Shown: one piece after another, positions 7,568 to 13,354 of the stretch | Numbering within the stretch: position 1 is the stretch's first letter | Layout of the letters: every line of letters starts with the position of its first letter | Source of the DNA: a bacterium | GTDB lineage: Bacteria; UBP15; UBA6099; JAJRTR01 | DNA length: 14,685 nucleotides | Direction: 5' to 3' | NCBI GenBank assembly: GCA_024278215.1 | Contig: JAJRTR010000002.1 | Coordinates: 1-14,685, forward strand | Position numbers and translations under genes: made by a program | The notes under the pieces: model-generated | Databases searched by the model: none | The model's input: the letters and a program-made list of their open reading frames with translations, nothing else | Told to the model about the DNA's origin: nothing

Positions 7568-8296
7568 TCAGTCCTGATACTTCCTTATCGCCTCTTCGAG
7601 ATCGAAGTCGCCTGTATACAGTGCCTTACCGATAATCGCGCCGGTAATATTGTCGTGGCCCAGTTCGATGAAGCGGCGGATGTGGTCGGCATCCGACACG
7701 CCGCCCGCCGCGATAATGCCGATGTCCAGCGCCTTCGCCACCTCGTCCATCATCTCGAAATTCGGTTCCGTCAACATTCCATCCCGTTTTATATCTGTAA
7801 AGATGATCACCTTCGCGCCGTCTTCCTGCATACGCAACGCGGCGTCCACCGTATCGAGATCGGTGTAATCGGTCCATCCCTTTACAGCGACCTTTCCATT
7901 CGCGGAGTCGACGGACACGGCGACTTTATCGCCGAATTCGGCAAACAGGTCGCGCGCGAATTCGCGTGATTCGAGCACTTTCGTGCCGACGATCACACGC
8001 GCGACGCCGTCTTCGAGATACTTCCGCACATGGTCCGCCTCGCGTATGCCGCCGCCCACCTGCACAGGCACATCCACCGCGTCCACAATCCTTTTCACCG
8101 CATCTCTGTTGGCGAAACAACGCTGGTCTATCGCGCCGTCGAGATCGATGACATGCAACCATTTGCAGCCCGCGGCGAACCACCTGGCCGCCATCTTCTC
8201 CGGCTGGTCCGAGTACACAGTGCACTCCTCTCGCACGCCGCGAGTCAGGCGCACGCACTTGCCGCCCATCAGGTCTATCGCGGGATACAGCATCAT
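7568..8296 (-). CDS. hisA: ProFAR isomerase HisA
   Basis: 242 residues. 1-(5-phosphoribosyl)-5-[(5-phosphoribosylamino)methylideneamino]imidazole-4-carboxamide isomerase, a TIM barrel performing an Amadori rearrangement to PRFAR. Catalytic Asp8 (YPAIDLMGGKCVRL) and Asp130 (VAVSVDSANG) are present. Phosphate loops QVGGGIR and IIAAGGVSD and the segment FTDIKRDGMLTEPN are typical. The Trp of VKGWTDYT is retained as in single-function HisA. The start at 8296 gives an ATGA overlap with the hisH stop; a second ATG immediately follows at 8293. The tight overlap implies coupling to hisH. Confidence 0.97.
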   Translation of the reverse strand: MMLYPAIDLMGGKCVRLTRGVREECTVYSDQPEKMAARWFAAGCKWLHVIDLDGAIDQRCFANRDAVKRIVDAVDVPVQVGGGIREADHVRKYLEDGVARVIVGTKVLESREFARDLFAEFGDKVAVSVDSANGKVAVKGWTDYTDLDTVDAALRMQEDGAKVIIFTDIKRDGMLTEPNFEMMDEVAKALDIGIIAAGGVSDADHIRRFIELGHDNITGAIIGKALYTGDFDLEEAIRKYQD

Positions 8297-8904
8297 GATT
8301 CGTTCACCCGCTTTCCGAAAAGTTCGAGCAACTTGAGTCCCAGCTTCTGGCTCTTCTCGGGGTGGAATTGTGTCGCCGCCACATTGTCCTTCAGGATCGA
8401 CGAAGCGAACTCGATACCATAAGGAGTAGTCGTCATAATTATCGACGCATCTTCCGGAACCGGGTAATAAGAATGCACAAAATAGAAAAAAGAGCCATCG
8501 GCGATCTCGTCGCCCACAAGGTCGCGATTTTTGAAATAAACCTGGTTCCAGCCCATGTGCGGCACTACTTCATCGTCCGGGAAACGTATGTTTTTTCCCT
8601 TGAAAACGTCCAGGCAATCGACACCGCCACCCTCCTCGCTGCAAGTGAAAAGCATCTGGTAGCCGAGGCATATCCCGAGGAAAGGCTTGCCGCCCGTGAT
8701 CTGTGCGGCAATGAGATCGACGAGATTCAACTCGCGCAGGTTTTTCATCGCCGCGCCCATCGCGCCCACGCCGGGCACTATAACACCTGCCGCGTCTTTG
8801 ATCGACTGCGCGTCCGACACAACTCGCGCGTCGAGCCCCACCTTTTCGCAGCCTTTCCACACACTGCCCAGGTTGCCCATTCCGTAATCTACTATCGCTA
8901 TCAT
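8293..8904 (-). CDS. hisH: Imidazole glycerol phosphate synthase glutaminase subunit HisH
   Basis: 203 residues from ATG at 8904 (MIAIVDYGMGNLGSV), the family's standard N-terminus. The frame stays open to 8991, but that extension would encode the promoter. It is a class I glutamine amidotransferase feeding ammonia to HisF. The nucleophile Cys79 is in GICLGYQ, and His181 and Glu183 are in TQFHPEKSQ, completing the triad. PGVGAMG is the oxyanion-side glycine loop. No Shine-Dalgarno sequence is visible. A strong sigma70-type promoter ends 7 nt before the ATG, so translation is probably leaderless. It is the first gene of hisHAF(I). Confidence 0.97.
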   Translation of the reverse strand: MIAIVDYGMGNLGSVWKGCEKVGLDARVVSDAQSIKDAAGVIVPGVGAMGAAMKNLRELNLVDLIAAQITGGKPFLGICLGYQMLFTCSEEGGGVDCLDVFKGKNIRFPDDEVVPHMGWNQVYFKNRDLVGDEIADGSFFYFVHSYYPVPEDASIIMTTTPYGIEFASSILKDNVAATQFHPEKSQKLGLKLLELFGKRVNES

Positions 8905-8911
8905 AGGCAAA

Positions 8912-8940
8912 AGTGTAGGGAAAACACTTGGGGATGTCAA
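8912..8940 (-). promoter_or_regulatory. Sigma70-type promoter of the hisHAFI operon, predicted leaderless
   Basis: On the minus strand TTGACA (8940-8935) is separated by exactly 17 nt from TACACT (8917-8912). Seven nt follow before the hisH ATG at 8904. The expected start of transcription (6-8 nt after the -10 box) falls on or within 1-2 nt of the ATG, leaving no room for a leader, ribosome-binding site or attenuator. There is accordingly no his-leader peptide or T-box ahead of hisH. Confidence 0.7.
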
Positions 8941-9005
8941 TTCTGTTCGTCGCGGCACGCGCAACCTGCACTGCGATATTTGAAGGCGCAATTCATACAG
9001 GGAAC

Positions 9006-9062
9006 TTGAGCCGCTTTCGTTTGTTTATATAGCTATGGATATTCTGCAAATAGCCGGGGAGG
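9006..9062 (+). promoter_or_regulatory. Possible promoter and strong ribosome-binding site of the small CxxC gene
   Basis: A weak TTGAGC (9006-9011) and TATAGC (9028-9033) pair, spaced 16 nt, precedes GGGGAGG at 9056-9062, which is 6 nt before the ATG at 9069. The ribosome-binding site is convincing and decides the start, since the nearer ATG at 9064 is too close. The promoter is only a guess. This region is divergent from the hisH promoter. Confidence 0.4.
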
Positions 9063-9068
9063 CATGAC

Positions 9069-9278
9069 ATGCAATCATGCAAAGGCGTCGCAGGCCCGAA
9101 AAAACATCCTTGCCCCGACTGCACCTTCTGCCAGTGGTGCTCGGACACAAAGTGTAATGTATGTTTGCGCGAGCGAAAAACCTGCAAGTCATGCGCACCG
9201 GACAAAAAACGCAAGCCCGCGTCACCGCGTCACCGCGTTATCGCTGATTGCCCCCGCGATAGTGCCGCCGCCCAGTAG
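9069..9278 (+). CDS. Small cysteine-rich CxxC protein, 69 residues
   Basis: The only likely plus-strand protein gene. Ten cysteines occur in 69 residues, including four CxxC pairs (15/18, 21/24, 29/32, 39/42), centred on CPDCTFCQWCSDTKC. The density of CxxC knuckles suggests a zinc- or iron-binding mini-protein. I recall similar small CPDCxFCQWC proteins from deltaproteobacterial genomes but cannot name a function. GGGGAGG stands 6 nt before the ATG. The Cys-rich core ends near residue 42; the tail is basic, then Ala-rich, and its last 57 nt overlap the 3' end of mnmA on the other strand. A GCGTCACC tandem duplication lies in the tail, so the original stop may have been displaced. It is divergent from hisH. 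Real-gene status is likely from the motif and the ribosome-binding site, not from length. Confidence 0.65.
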   Translation: MQSCKGVAGPKKHPCPDCTFCQWCSDTKCNVCLRERKTCKSCAPDKKRKPASPRHRVIADCPRDSAAAQ

Positions 9279-10331
9279 TTCTTCTCCGTCATACAGCACA
9301 GCGGCCTGACCCGGAGTGACGGCCCGCAGCGGCCTGTCAAACCTGATAATGTGTATGCCGTTTTCATCTTTACCGGCATATACAGCCGGGGCGGGCGGCG
9401 CGTTGTACCTGATCTTCACAAACACATTCATCTCGTCCGGCAGCGGGCGGCCCGACACGAAATACGCATCGTCAAAAAACAAACCGTCCGCGAAAAGTTT
9501 GTCACCCGCACCGGCTGTGATCGTGTTGTTCGCCGGGTCGAGCGCAACAACATACAGCGGTTGCGGCGCGGCGATTCCAAGTCCTTTTCTCTGGCCGATC
9601 GTGTAATGAACAATGCCTTTGTGCCTGCCGATCTCGTTTCCGGCGGTGTCGACAATCGGGCCGGGCTTCACAGCATCGGGAAAAAGTTTTTCCACGAGTT
9701 CGCCGTATCCGCCCGGGCCGATAAAACAGATTTCCCGGCTCTCGGGCCTGTCGGCGGCGGACAATCCGAGTTCTTTCGCCTTTTGTTTTAAATCATGTTT
9801 TACATATTTGCCGTCCGGGAAAAAAACACGGTCCAGAGTCTTCTGGTTCAGTCGGTAGAGGAAGTAAGACTGATCCCTTGTCTTATCGGCACCCCGAAAG
9901 AGTTTCCACTCGTTGCCGCATCTTTTTTTGATGATGTAATGGCCGGTGGCAAGCGCGTCCGCGCCGAGTCTCCGGGCTTCCGCAAGCAGCGCGCCGAATT
10001 TTATTTTCAAGTTGCACACCACACACGGGTTAGGCGTGCGGCCTTCGAGATAGGTTCTTGCAAAATTATTAACAACCGCATCGAAAAAAACAGCGCCGAG
10101 ATCGACACTATGAAAATCAATGCCGAGTTTGCCGCACGCCGCGCGCGCCGATTCAACGGGAGCCTCCTGCCCGGCATCGCCGACGACCGTGCCGCTGTTC
10201 CAGTCGCCTTCGAGCCGCATGTGAAGCCCGAACACCTCGTGCCCTTCTTCCTTAAGCAGCCAGGCGGCGACCGAGCTGTCCACTCCGCCGCTCATCGCTA
10301 CCGCTATCTTTTTTCTGCGAACCGAATTCAT
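9222..10331 (-). CDS. mnmA: tRNA-specific 2-thiouridylase MnmA
   Basis: 369 residues from ATG at 10331 (MNSVRRKKIAVAMSGGVDSS). It adenylates and thiolates U34 in Lys, Glu and Gln tRNAs. The PP-loop SGGVDSS is at 14-20. The catalytic Cys103 is in TPNPCVVCN and the second active-site Cys202 in REICFIGPGGYG. ATGHY and TRDQSYFLYRL are family signatures, and the C-terminal beta-barrel ends in LLGGGTIAGA. The frame is open to 10409, but that region overlaps the upstream esterase gene and lacks family similarity. An internal ATG at 10355 is a second option. The gene starts 7 nt after the esterase stop, so it is probably co-transcribed. Its 3' end lies in a short tandem repeat and converges on the CxxC gene. 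Confidence 0.96.
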   Translation of the reverse strand: MNSVRRKKIAVAMSGGVDSSVAAWLLKEEGHEVFGLHMRLEGDWNSGTVVGDAGQEAPVESARAACGKLGIDFHSVDLGAVFFDAVVNNFARTYLEGRTPNPCVVCNLKIKFGALLAEARRLGADALATGHYIIKKRCGNEWKLFRGADKTRDQSYFLYRLNQKTLDRVFFPDGKYVKHDLKQKAKELGLSAADRPESREICFIGPGGYGELVEKLFPDAVKPGPIVDTAGNEIGRHKGIVHYTIGQRKGLGIAAPQPLYVVALDPANNTITAGAGDKLFADGLFFDDAYFVSGRPLPDEMNVFVKIRYNAPPAPAVYAGKDENGIHIIRFDRPLRAVTPGQAAVLYDGEELLGGGTIAGAISDNAVTR

Positions 10332-10338
10332 ATAATAG

Positions 10339-11277
10339 TCATTCTTTATCAACATTCCGTTCTTCAACTGTCTCCGTCGACGGGACCAGGTGTTGCTTGA
10401 GAAACACAACAGCTTTCTCGCGACCGATGCGCGCCGCTTCCGTGTCGAAATAATCGCTCATGAACCCATGCACAGCGCCCGCCGCTTCGTAATATTCCAC
10501 TTCACGGCCCGCATATTTCAGTGCGTCATACATCATGCGGCTCTGCTCGACCGGCACCAGCACATCTTTATCTCCGTGCATAATCAGCATCGGAACAGAA
10601 GTTCTCACATATTTAATCGGAGAAAAATCGACCATCATTTTCCGAATCTTTTTCTTGTCTTTGACACCGGTCATTCTCTTAATTTCGTTTTTGAGGAGCA
10701 TGGCAAGGTTGTTCTTCATCTTCAGGAAATGCGTGGGAGGATAAGCAGCCACCCCGGCCAGGACGGATGTATCAATACCGTCGGCCTGCGCGCAGTCCGG
10801 CTCGAATTCCGCCATACCCGCCGTCATCGCTATCATCGCCGCAAGATACCCGCCGGCGGATTCGCCCAGCACGCCCACACGGCCTTTCATCATTCCGTAG
10901 CCAGGCCCATTTTTTTTCAACCAGCACAGCGCGCATTTCGCATCCTTTATATTGTTCGGAAAAACACCGCCCTGCTGCAGTAGCCTGTAATCAGCGCTGA
11001 ACACGATAAAACCGTTTTCGGCGATATACCGGATCAACTGCACCTGCGTCTTCCAACTCTTCGTGCCGGCGACGAAACCGCCGCCGTGCAGGTACAGAAC
11101 ACCCGGAAACGGCCCTGCCCCGGCAGGGATATACAGGTCGCCCTTAAGATGGACGCCGCCGGCCTCGGTGAATTCCATATCTTTCTTTACAGTTATTTCA
11201 CCGGCCTTTGCCGCCATAGTGCACAGCGCCGCTATGATAATCGCCGCCGCTATGGATTTTCTGAAGATTACCGTCAT
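10339..11277 (-). CDS. Exported alpha/beta-hydrolase (esterase/lipase, HSL/BD-FAE-like)
   Basis: 312 residues. A signal peptide covers about 1-25 (basic start, Ala/Ile core, AKAG end), so it is probably periplasmic or secreted. The mature part is an alpha/beta-hydrolase with oxyanion motif HGGGF (64-68), nucleophile elbow GESAG (Ser140), Asp248 in HGDKDVLVP and His270 in AVHGF, giving a complete triad. The HGGG signature points to the hormone-sensitive-lipase or feruloyl-esterase-like group, acting on carboxylic esters; the substrate is unknown. GAGGTG lies 6 nt before the ATG. It precedes mnmA by 7 nt, an arrangement with no obvious functional link. The lysine-rich segment 191-216 may be part of a lid. 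Confidence 0.92.
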   Translation of the reverse strand: MTVIFRKSIAAAIIIAALCTMAAKAGEITVKKDMEFTEAGGVHLKGDLYIPAGAGPFPGVLYLHGGGFVAGTKSWKTQVQLIRYIAENGFIVFSADYRLLQQGGVFPNNIKDAKCALCWLKKNGPGYGMMKGRVGVLGESAGGYLAAMIAMTAGMAEFEPDCAQADGIDTSVLAGVAAYPPTHFLKMKNNLAMLLKNEIKRMTGVKDKKKIRKMMVDFSPIKYVRTSVPMLIMHGDKDVLVPVEQSRMMYDALKYAGREVEYYEAAGAVHGFMSDYFDTEAARIGREKAVVFLKQHLVPSTETVEERNVDKE

Positions 11278-11310
11278 AATTTCACCTCATTGAACGGAAT
11301 TTTTCTGCTA

Positions 11311-11340
11311 CCACACATATTTCACCAAGTGCGGGTGAAA
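11311..11340. repeat. Short dispersed hairpin repeat, copy 3 (in the esterase 5' region)
   Basis: The segment 11318-11335 matches copy 1 (ATATTTCACCA, then GTGCGGG), but the left arm has drifted to CACAC. Instead TTTCACC (11320-11326) pairs with GGTGAAA (11334-11340), giving a 7-bp alternative stem. It sits 34 nt upstream of the esterase ATG, so it would fall in that gene's 5' untranslated RNA. Confidence 0.5.
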
Positions 11341-11355
11341 AATCGATCCAACCAC

Positions 11356-11361
11356 ATTATA
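11356..11361 (-). promoter_or_regulatory. Possible -10 box for the esterase-mnmA transcript
   Basis: A perfect TATAAT on the minus strand, about 79 nt upstream of the esterase ATG, in an AT-rich stretch. No good -35 partner is seen at 16-18 nt. A transcript starting near 11349 would include hairpin-repeat copy 3 in its leader. Confidence 0.3.
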
Positions 11362-11507
11362 TCTTAAAATACGAATCTTTTGCGCTTCGAGAGAATCAAC
11401 ATTACTGGGAGCAAGTAATAAAAAAAATCGGGAAAGTCTGGAAAAGAACAACAAAACGGTTATAATAATGGATGGTTCCCGTATGTGCAGCATGATAGAA
11501 AATCTTA

Positions 11508-11536
11508 TTTGCATCGGAAGCTCATGATGTTATAAT
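11508..11536 (+). promoter_or_regulatory. Candidate plus-strand promoter for an orphan small RNA
   Basis: TTTGCA (11508-11513), 17 nt, then a perfect TATAAT (11531-11536). A further TATAAT lies at 11543-11548 and another at 11461-11466. No protein gene follows on the plus strand before the terminator at 11649-11680. Confidence 0.4.
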
Positions 11537-11542
11537 GGAAAA

Positions 11543-11680
11543 TATAATACAGACGGAAAGGTTGTGATTAAGAATTTATACGCTTAACAGCGTTTAAATG
11601 ATCCCACTTATTCCTCAATTTCCCCTTAGTGTCTAATACGGCACTTTTGGTGGTTCCCTACAAGGAACCACCTTTTTTTT
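11543..11680 (+). ncRNA. Candidate small RNA, about 138 nt, with hairpin and intrinsic terminator
   Basis: A transcript from the promoter at 11508-11536 would start near 11543 and end in a strong terminator at 11680. In between, ATTTA-T-ACGCT (11574-11584), loop TAAC (11585-11588) and AGCGT-T-TAAAT (11589-11599) form an 11-position stem with one U-U mismatch. A C/U-rich unpaired stretch (about 11602-11633) follows, then the terminator stem. No open reading frame with a ribosome-binding site fits. The 3' end is antisense to the last codons of the glycosyltransferase gene. I do not recognise a known RNA family. The rest of the gene-free stretch 11278-11657 is AT-rich and otherwise holds only a hairpin repeat and a possible -10 box. 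A decayed mobile-element end is the main alternative. Confidence 0.35.
11649..11680 (+). terminator. Rho-independent terminator (plus-strand orientation)
   Basis: A perfect 9-bp stem, GGTGGTTCC (11649-11657) and GGAACCACC (11664-11672), with a 6-nt loop and eight Ts (11673-11680). The T-tract is only on the plus side, so it terminates plus-strand RNA. The glycosyltransferase stop codon (minus strand) lies in the loop and its final KKGGSL codons form the stem. For minus-strand RNA it would be a plain 3' hairpin. Confidence 0.85.
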
Positions 11681-12407
11681 GTGTATCTGCGTTTGTGGAA
11701 AATCTGTGCGTGATACGGTTGCAGGCCGTGACAAACGCGACTGCGGCGCAGGCGAGAAGAGCGCGAGCGACACCCACGCCCTGTCGCGCCCGGTGGGCGA
11801 AACCACGCACCGAACGCCCGGTGGGCCGGTGCGTCATCTCCACCGGAACTTCGACAACCCTGAAACCGCCGCGTGCCGCCTTAATCAACATATCTGTCTC
11901 GACACCGAAGTCGCGGCGCAACGGATATACAGCGTTCAGCACTTCACGCCGCATGGCGCGTTGCCCGGAAAGCGGGGCCGTCACTGTGATGCCGCCCAGT
12001 TTTCGCACCCCGAACCGCGCAAGACGCAACACGAGTCCGAACCCGCCGCCGGGCGCTGAAAACGCACCCACTGCGAGGTCGGCTTCGTCGTCGCGTACAA
12101 TATCGAGTATCGGTTGCGCCGCCGCCGCCGAGCCGCCAAGATCGGCATCCAGAAACATGATGTACCGGCCCCGCGCCGCCGCCAGCCCGGCATTCATCGC
12201 GGCACCCTTGCCACGGTTTTTCATTTTACGCACTACCATCGCACCGTGCTCGAGCGCGATAGACGCAGTTTCGTCCTTCGAGCCGTCGTCTACAACAATT
12301 ACTTCGTCGCCGAGTTTCAACCGGAACAGCGCGTCGACAGTCGCTCCGATCCGCTCAGCCTCGTTGTAGGCCGGTATGATAATAGAAACCGTTCCGGGGT
12401 TTATCAC
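11658..12407 (-). CDS. Family 2 glycosyltransferase (DPM1/WcaA-like)
   Basis: 249 residues from GTG at 12407, which overlaps the upstream gene's stop as GTGA. It transfers a sugar from a nucleotide-activated donor to an unknown, probably lipid or envelope, acceptor. The GT-A fold is seen in VSIIIPAYNEAERI (7-20), VVDDGS (38-43) and the metal-binding LDADLGG (86-92). Then come LSGQRAMRREVL, like the SGFRAFRR of dolichyl-phosphate-mannose synthases, and GVETDMLIKAARGGFRVVEVPV. Near the C-terminus the RGFAHRARQG segment and a hydrophobic stretch (about 221-238) suggest membrane association. Translation is coupled to the MctB/SteB-like gene. The C-terminal KKGGSL lies in the hairpin described at 11649-11680. 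The acceptor cannot be predicted. Confidence 0.92.
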   Translation of the reverse strand: MINPGTVSIIIPAYNEAERIGATVDALFRLKLGDEVIVVDDGSKDETASIALEHGAMVVRKMKNRGKGAAMNAGLAAARGRYIMFLDADLGGSAAAAQPILDIVRDDEADLAVGAFSAPGGGFGLVLRLARFGVRKLGGITVTAPLSGQRAMRREVLNAVYPLRRDFGVETDMLIKAARGGFRVVEVPVEMTHRPTGRSVRGFAHRARQGVGVARALLACAAVAFVTACNRITHRFSTNADTQKKGGSL

Positions 12408-13213
12408 TTCAGGGTGTCGCTCCTTCTCTGGAGATACAATTCACTGAGTTGCGACACGGCGTCTACCTGCCCGTTAAGTTTTTCAATATTCTGGAAATAA
12501 GGCAACCTGCCCGCCTTGAATATGTTCATATAGGCGCTCTTGCGCCCGTATGCCGCATTCAGGACAAGCCCCTCGTTGTTCTCGATAACATTTTCTATCG
12601 GCAACACTATCCGCCTCACATCATAGAGGTCGAGATTGCTTCCAAGAATGAAGACAATGCCGCCGACAGGTTTTTCGAAGCTGCCGGAAACAAGCGCACC
12701 TTCGCTGACGAGATTGTCGGTGAAAGATGTGCCGAAATCCGCGCCGTTAAGCATTTCCTTTGCAAGGAGCGGCACCGTCAGCCCCGGGTCTTTCCCGAGC
12801 AGTTCCTTAAGAACGGCGAGCGATGTATGCACTTTGAAAGATATACGCCCGCCGGAGGTCTTGAGCCGTCCCAGAAAAGCATCCTCATTCATTGTATCGT
12901 CTTTGGGTTCGCCAAGGACAACCACGCCCAGGTCCAGGCCGTCGAGCTTTCCACTGAGCAGCTTGGGCAACACACTGTCTTCGAGCAACTTCTTATATTT
13001 TTCCGTTTCATTAAGTTCGGCTTTGGTTTCCTTCACCTCTTTTCGAATTTCCTTGTAGTTTTCTTCCAGTTTTTCTATGATCGAATTCTGGCTCTTGATT
13101 ATGGAACTGATGCCGAAAAAGTTCGTGTTGCTTCCCACAAGGATTCCCACACCCAGCGCGAGGAATACCGCCGCGAGAGAAACCACATGGTATCTTATAT
13201 TTATCGGGCCCAA
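12404..13213 (-). CDS. MctB/SteB-like membrane-anchored coiled-coil protein (copper transporter family, DUF3186)
   Basis: 269 residues. The N-terminal INIRYHVVSLAAVFLALG followed by VGILVGS is characteristic of the family that includes mycobacterial MctB (annotated as a copper transporter) and corynebacterial SteB (envelope-related partner of SteA). One transmembrane helix lies at about 8-28, a Lys/Glu-rich coiled coil at about 38-79, and a mixed alpha/beta domain follows (LGVVVLGEPKDD, GGIVFILGSNLD). No clustered Cys/His/Met copper site is apparent, so a copper role is doubtful. Start choice: TTG at 13213 is 7 nt after GGAGGT and gives the usual family N-terminus; GTG at 13219 is only 1 nt from that site. 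The stop overlaps the GT2 start (GTGA). I recall this pairing with a GT2 from Gram-positive genomes. No steA is seen here. Confidence 0.82.
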   Translation of the reverse strand: MGPINIRYHVVSLAAVFLALGVGILVGSNTNFFGISSIIKSQNSIIEKLEENYKEIRKEVKETKAELNETEKYKKLLEDSVLPKLLSGKLDGLDLGVVVLGEPKDDTMNEDAFLGRLKTSGGRISFKVHTSLAVLKELLGKDPGLTVPLLAKEMLNGADFGTSFTDNLVSEGALVSGSFEKPVGGIVFILGSNLDLYDVRRIVLPIENVIENNEGLVLNAAYGRKSAYMNIFKAGRLPYFQNIEKLNGQVDAVSQLSELYLQRRSDTLK

Positions 13214-13354
13214 TTTCACGACCTCCAGTTGTTACTTGATTTTATTCACTCTGTGCACCATCAACAAGCTGTGCGCGATCATATCAACAGGTTTCGAGCA
13301 GTAAACAGGCGATTTTTCGGTACAGTTTTATTTCCATGTTTATTCCATGCCGGG

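Noticed and set aside
8905-8991. N-terminal extension of HisH to 8991
   Set aside because: HisH proteins begin at the MIAIVDYGMGNLGS segment, and the extension covers the -35/-10 promoter.
10332-10409. N-terminal extension of MnmA to 10409
   Set aside because: It overlaps the esterase gene and encodes a basic stretch unlike MnmA N-termini. The ATG at 10331 fits the PP-loop position expected for the family.
11308-11514. Minus-strand 68-codon frame with a hydrophobic segment
   Set aside because: It runs through a hairpin repeat and a TATAAT box in an AT-rich gap with only a weak ribosome-binding site. The hydrophobicity is explained by T-rich codons.
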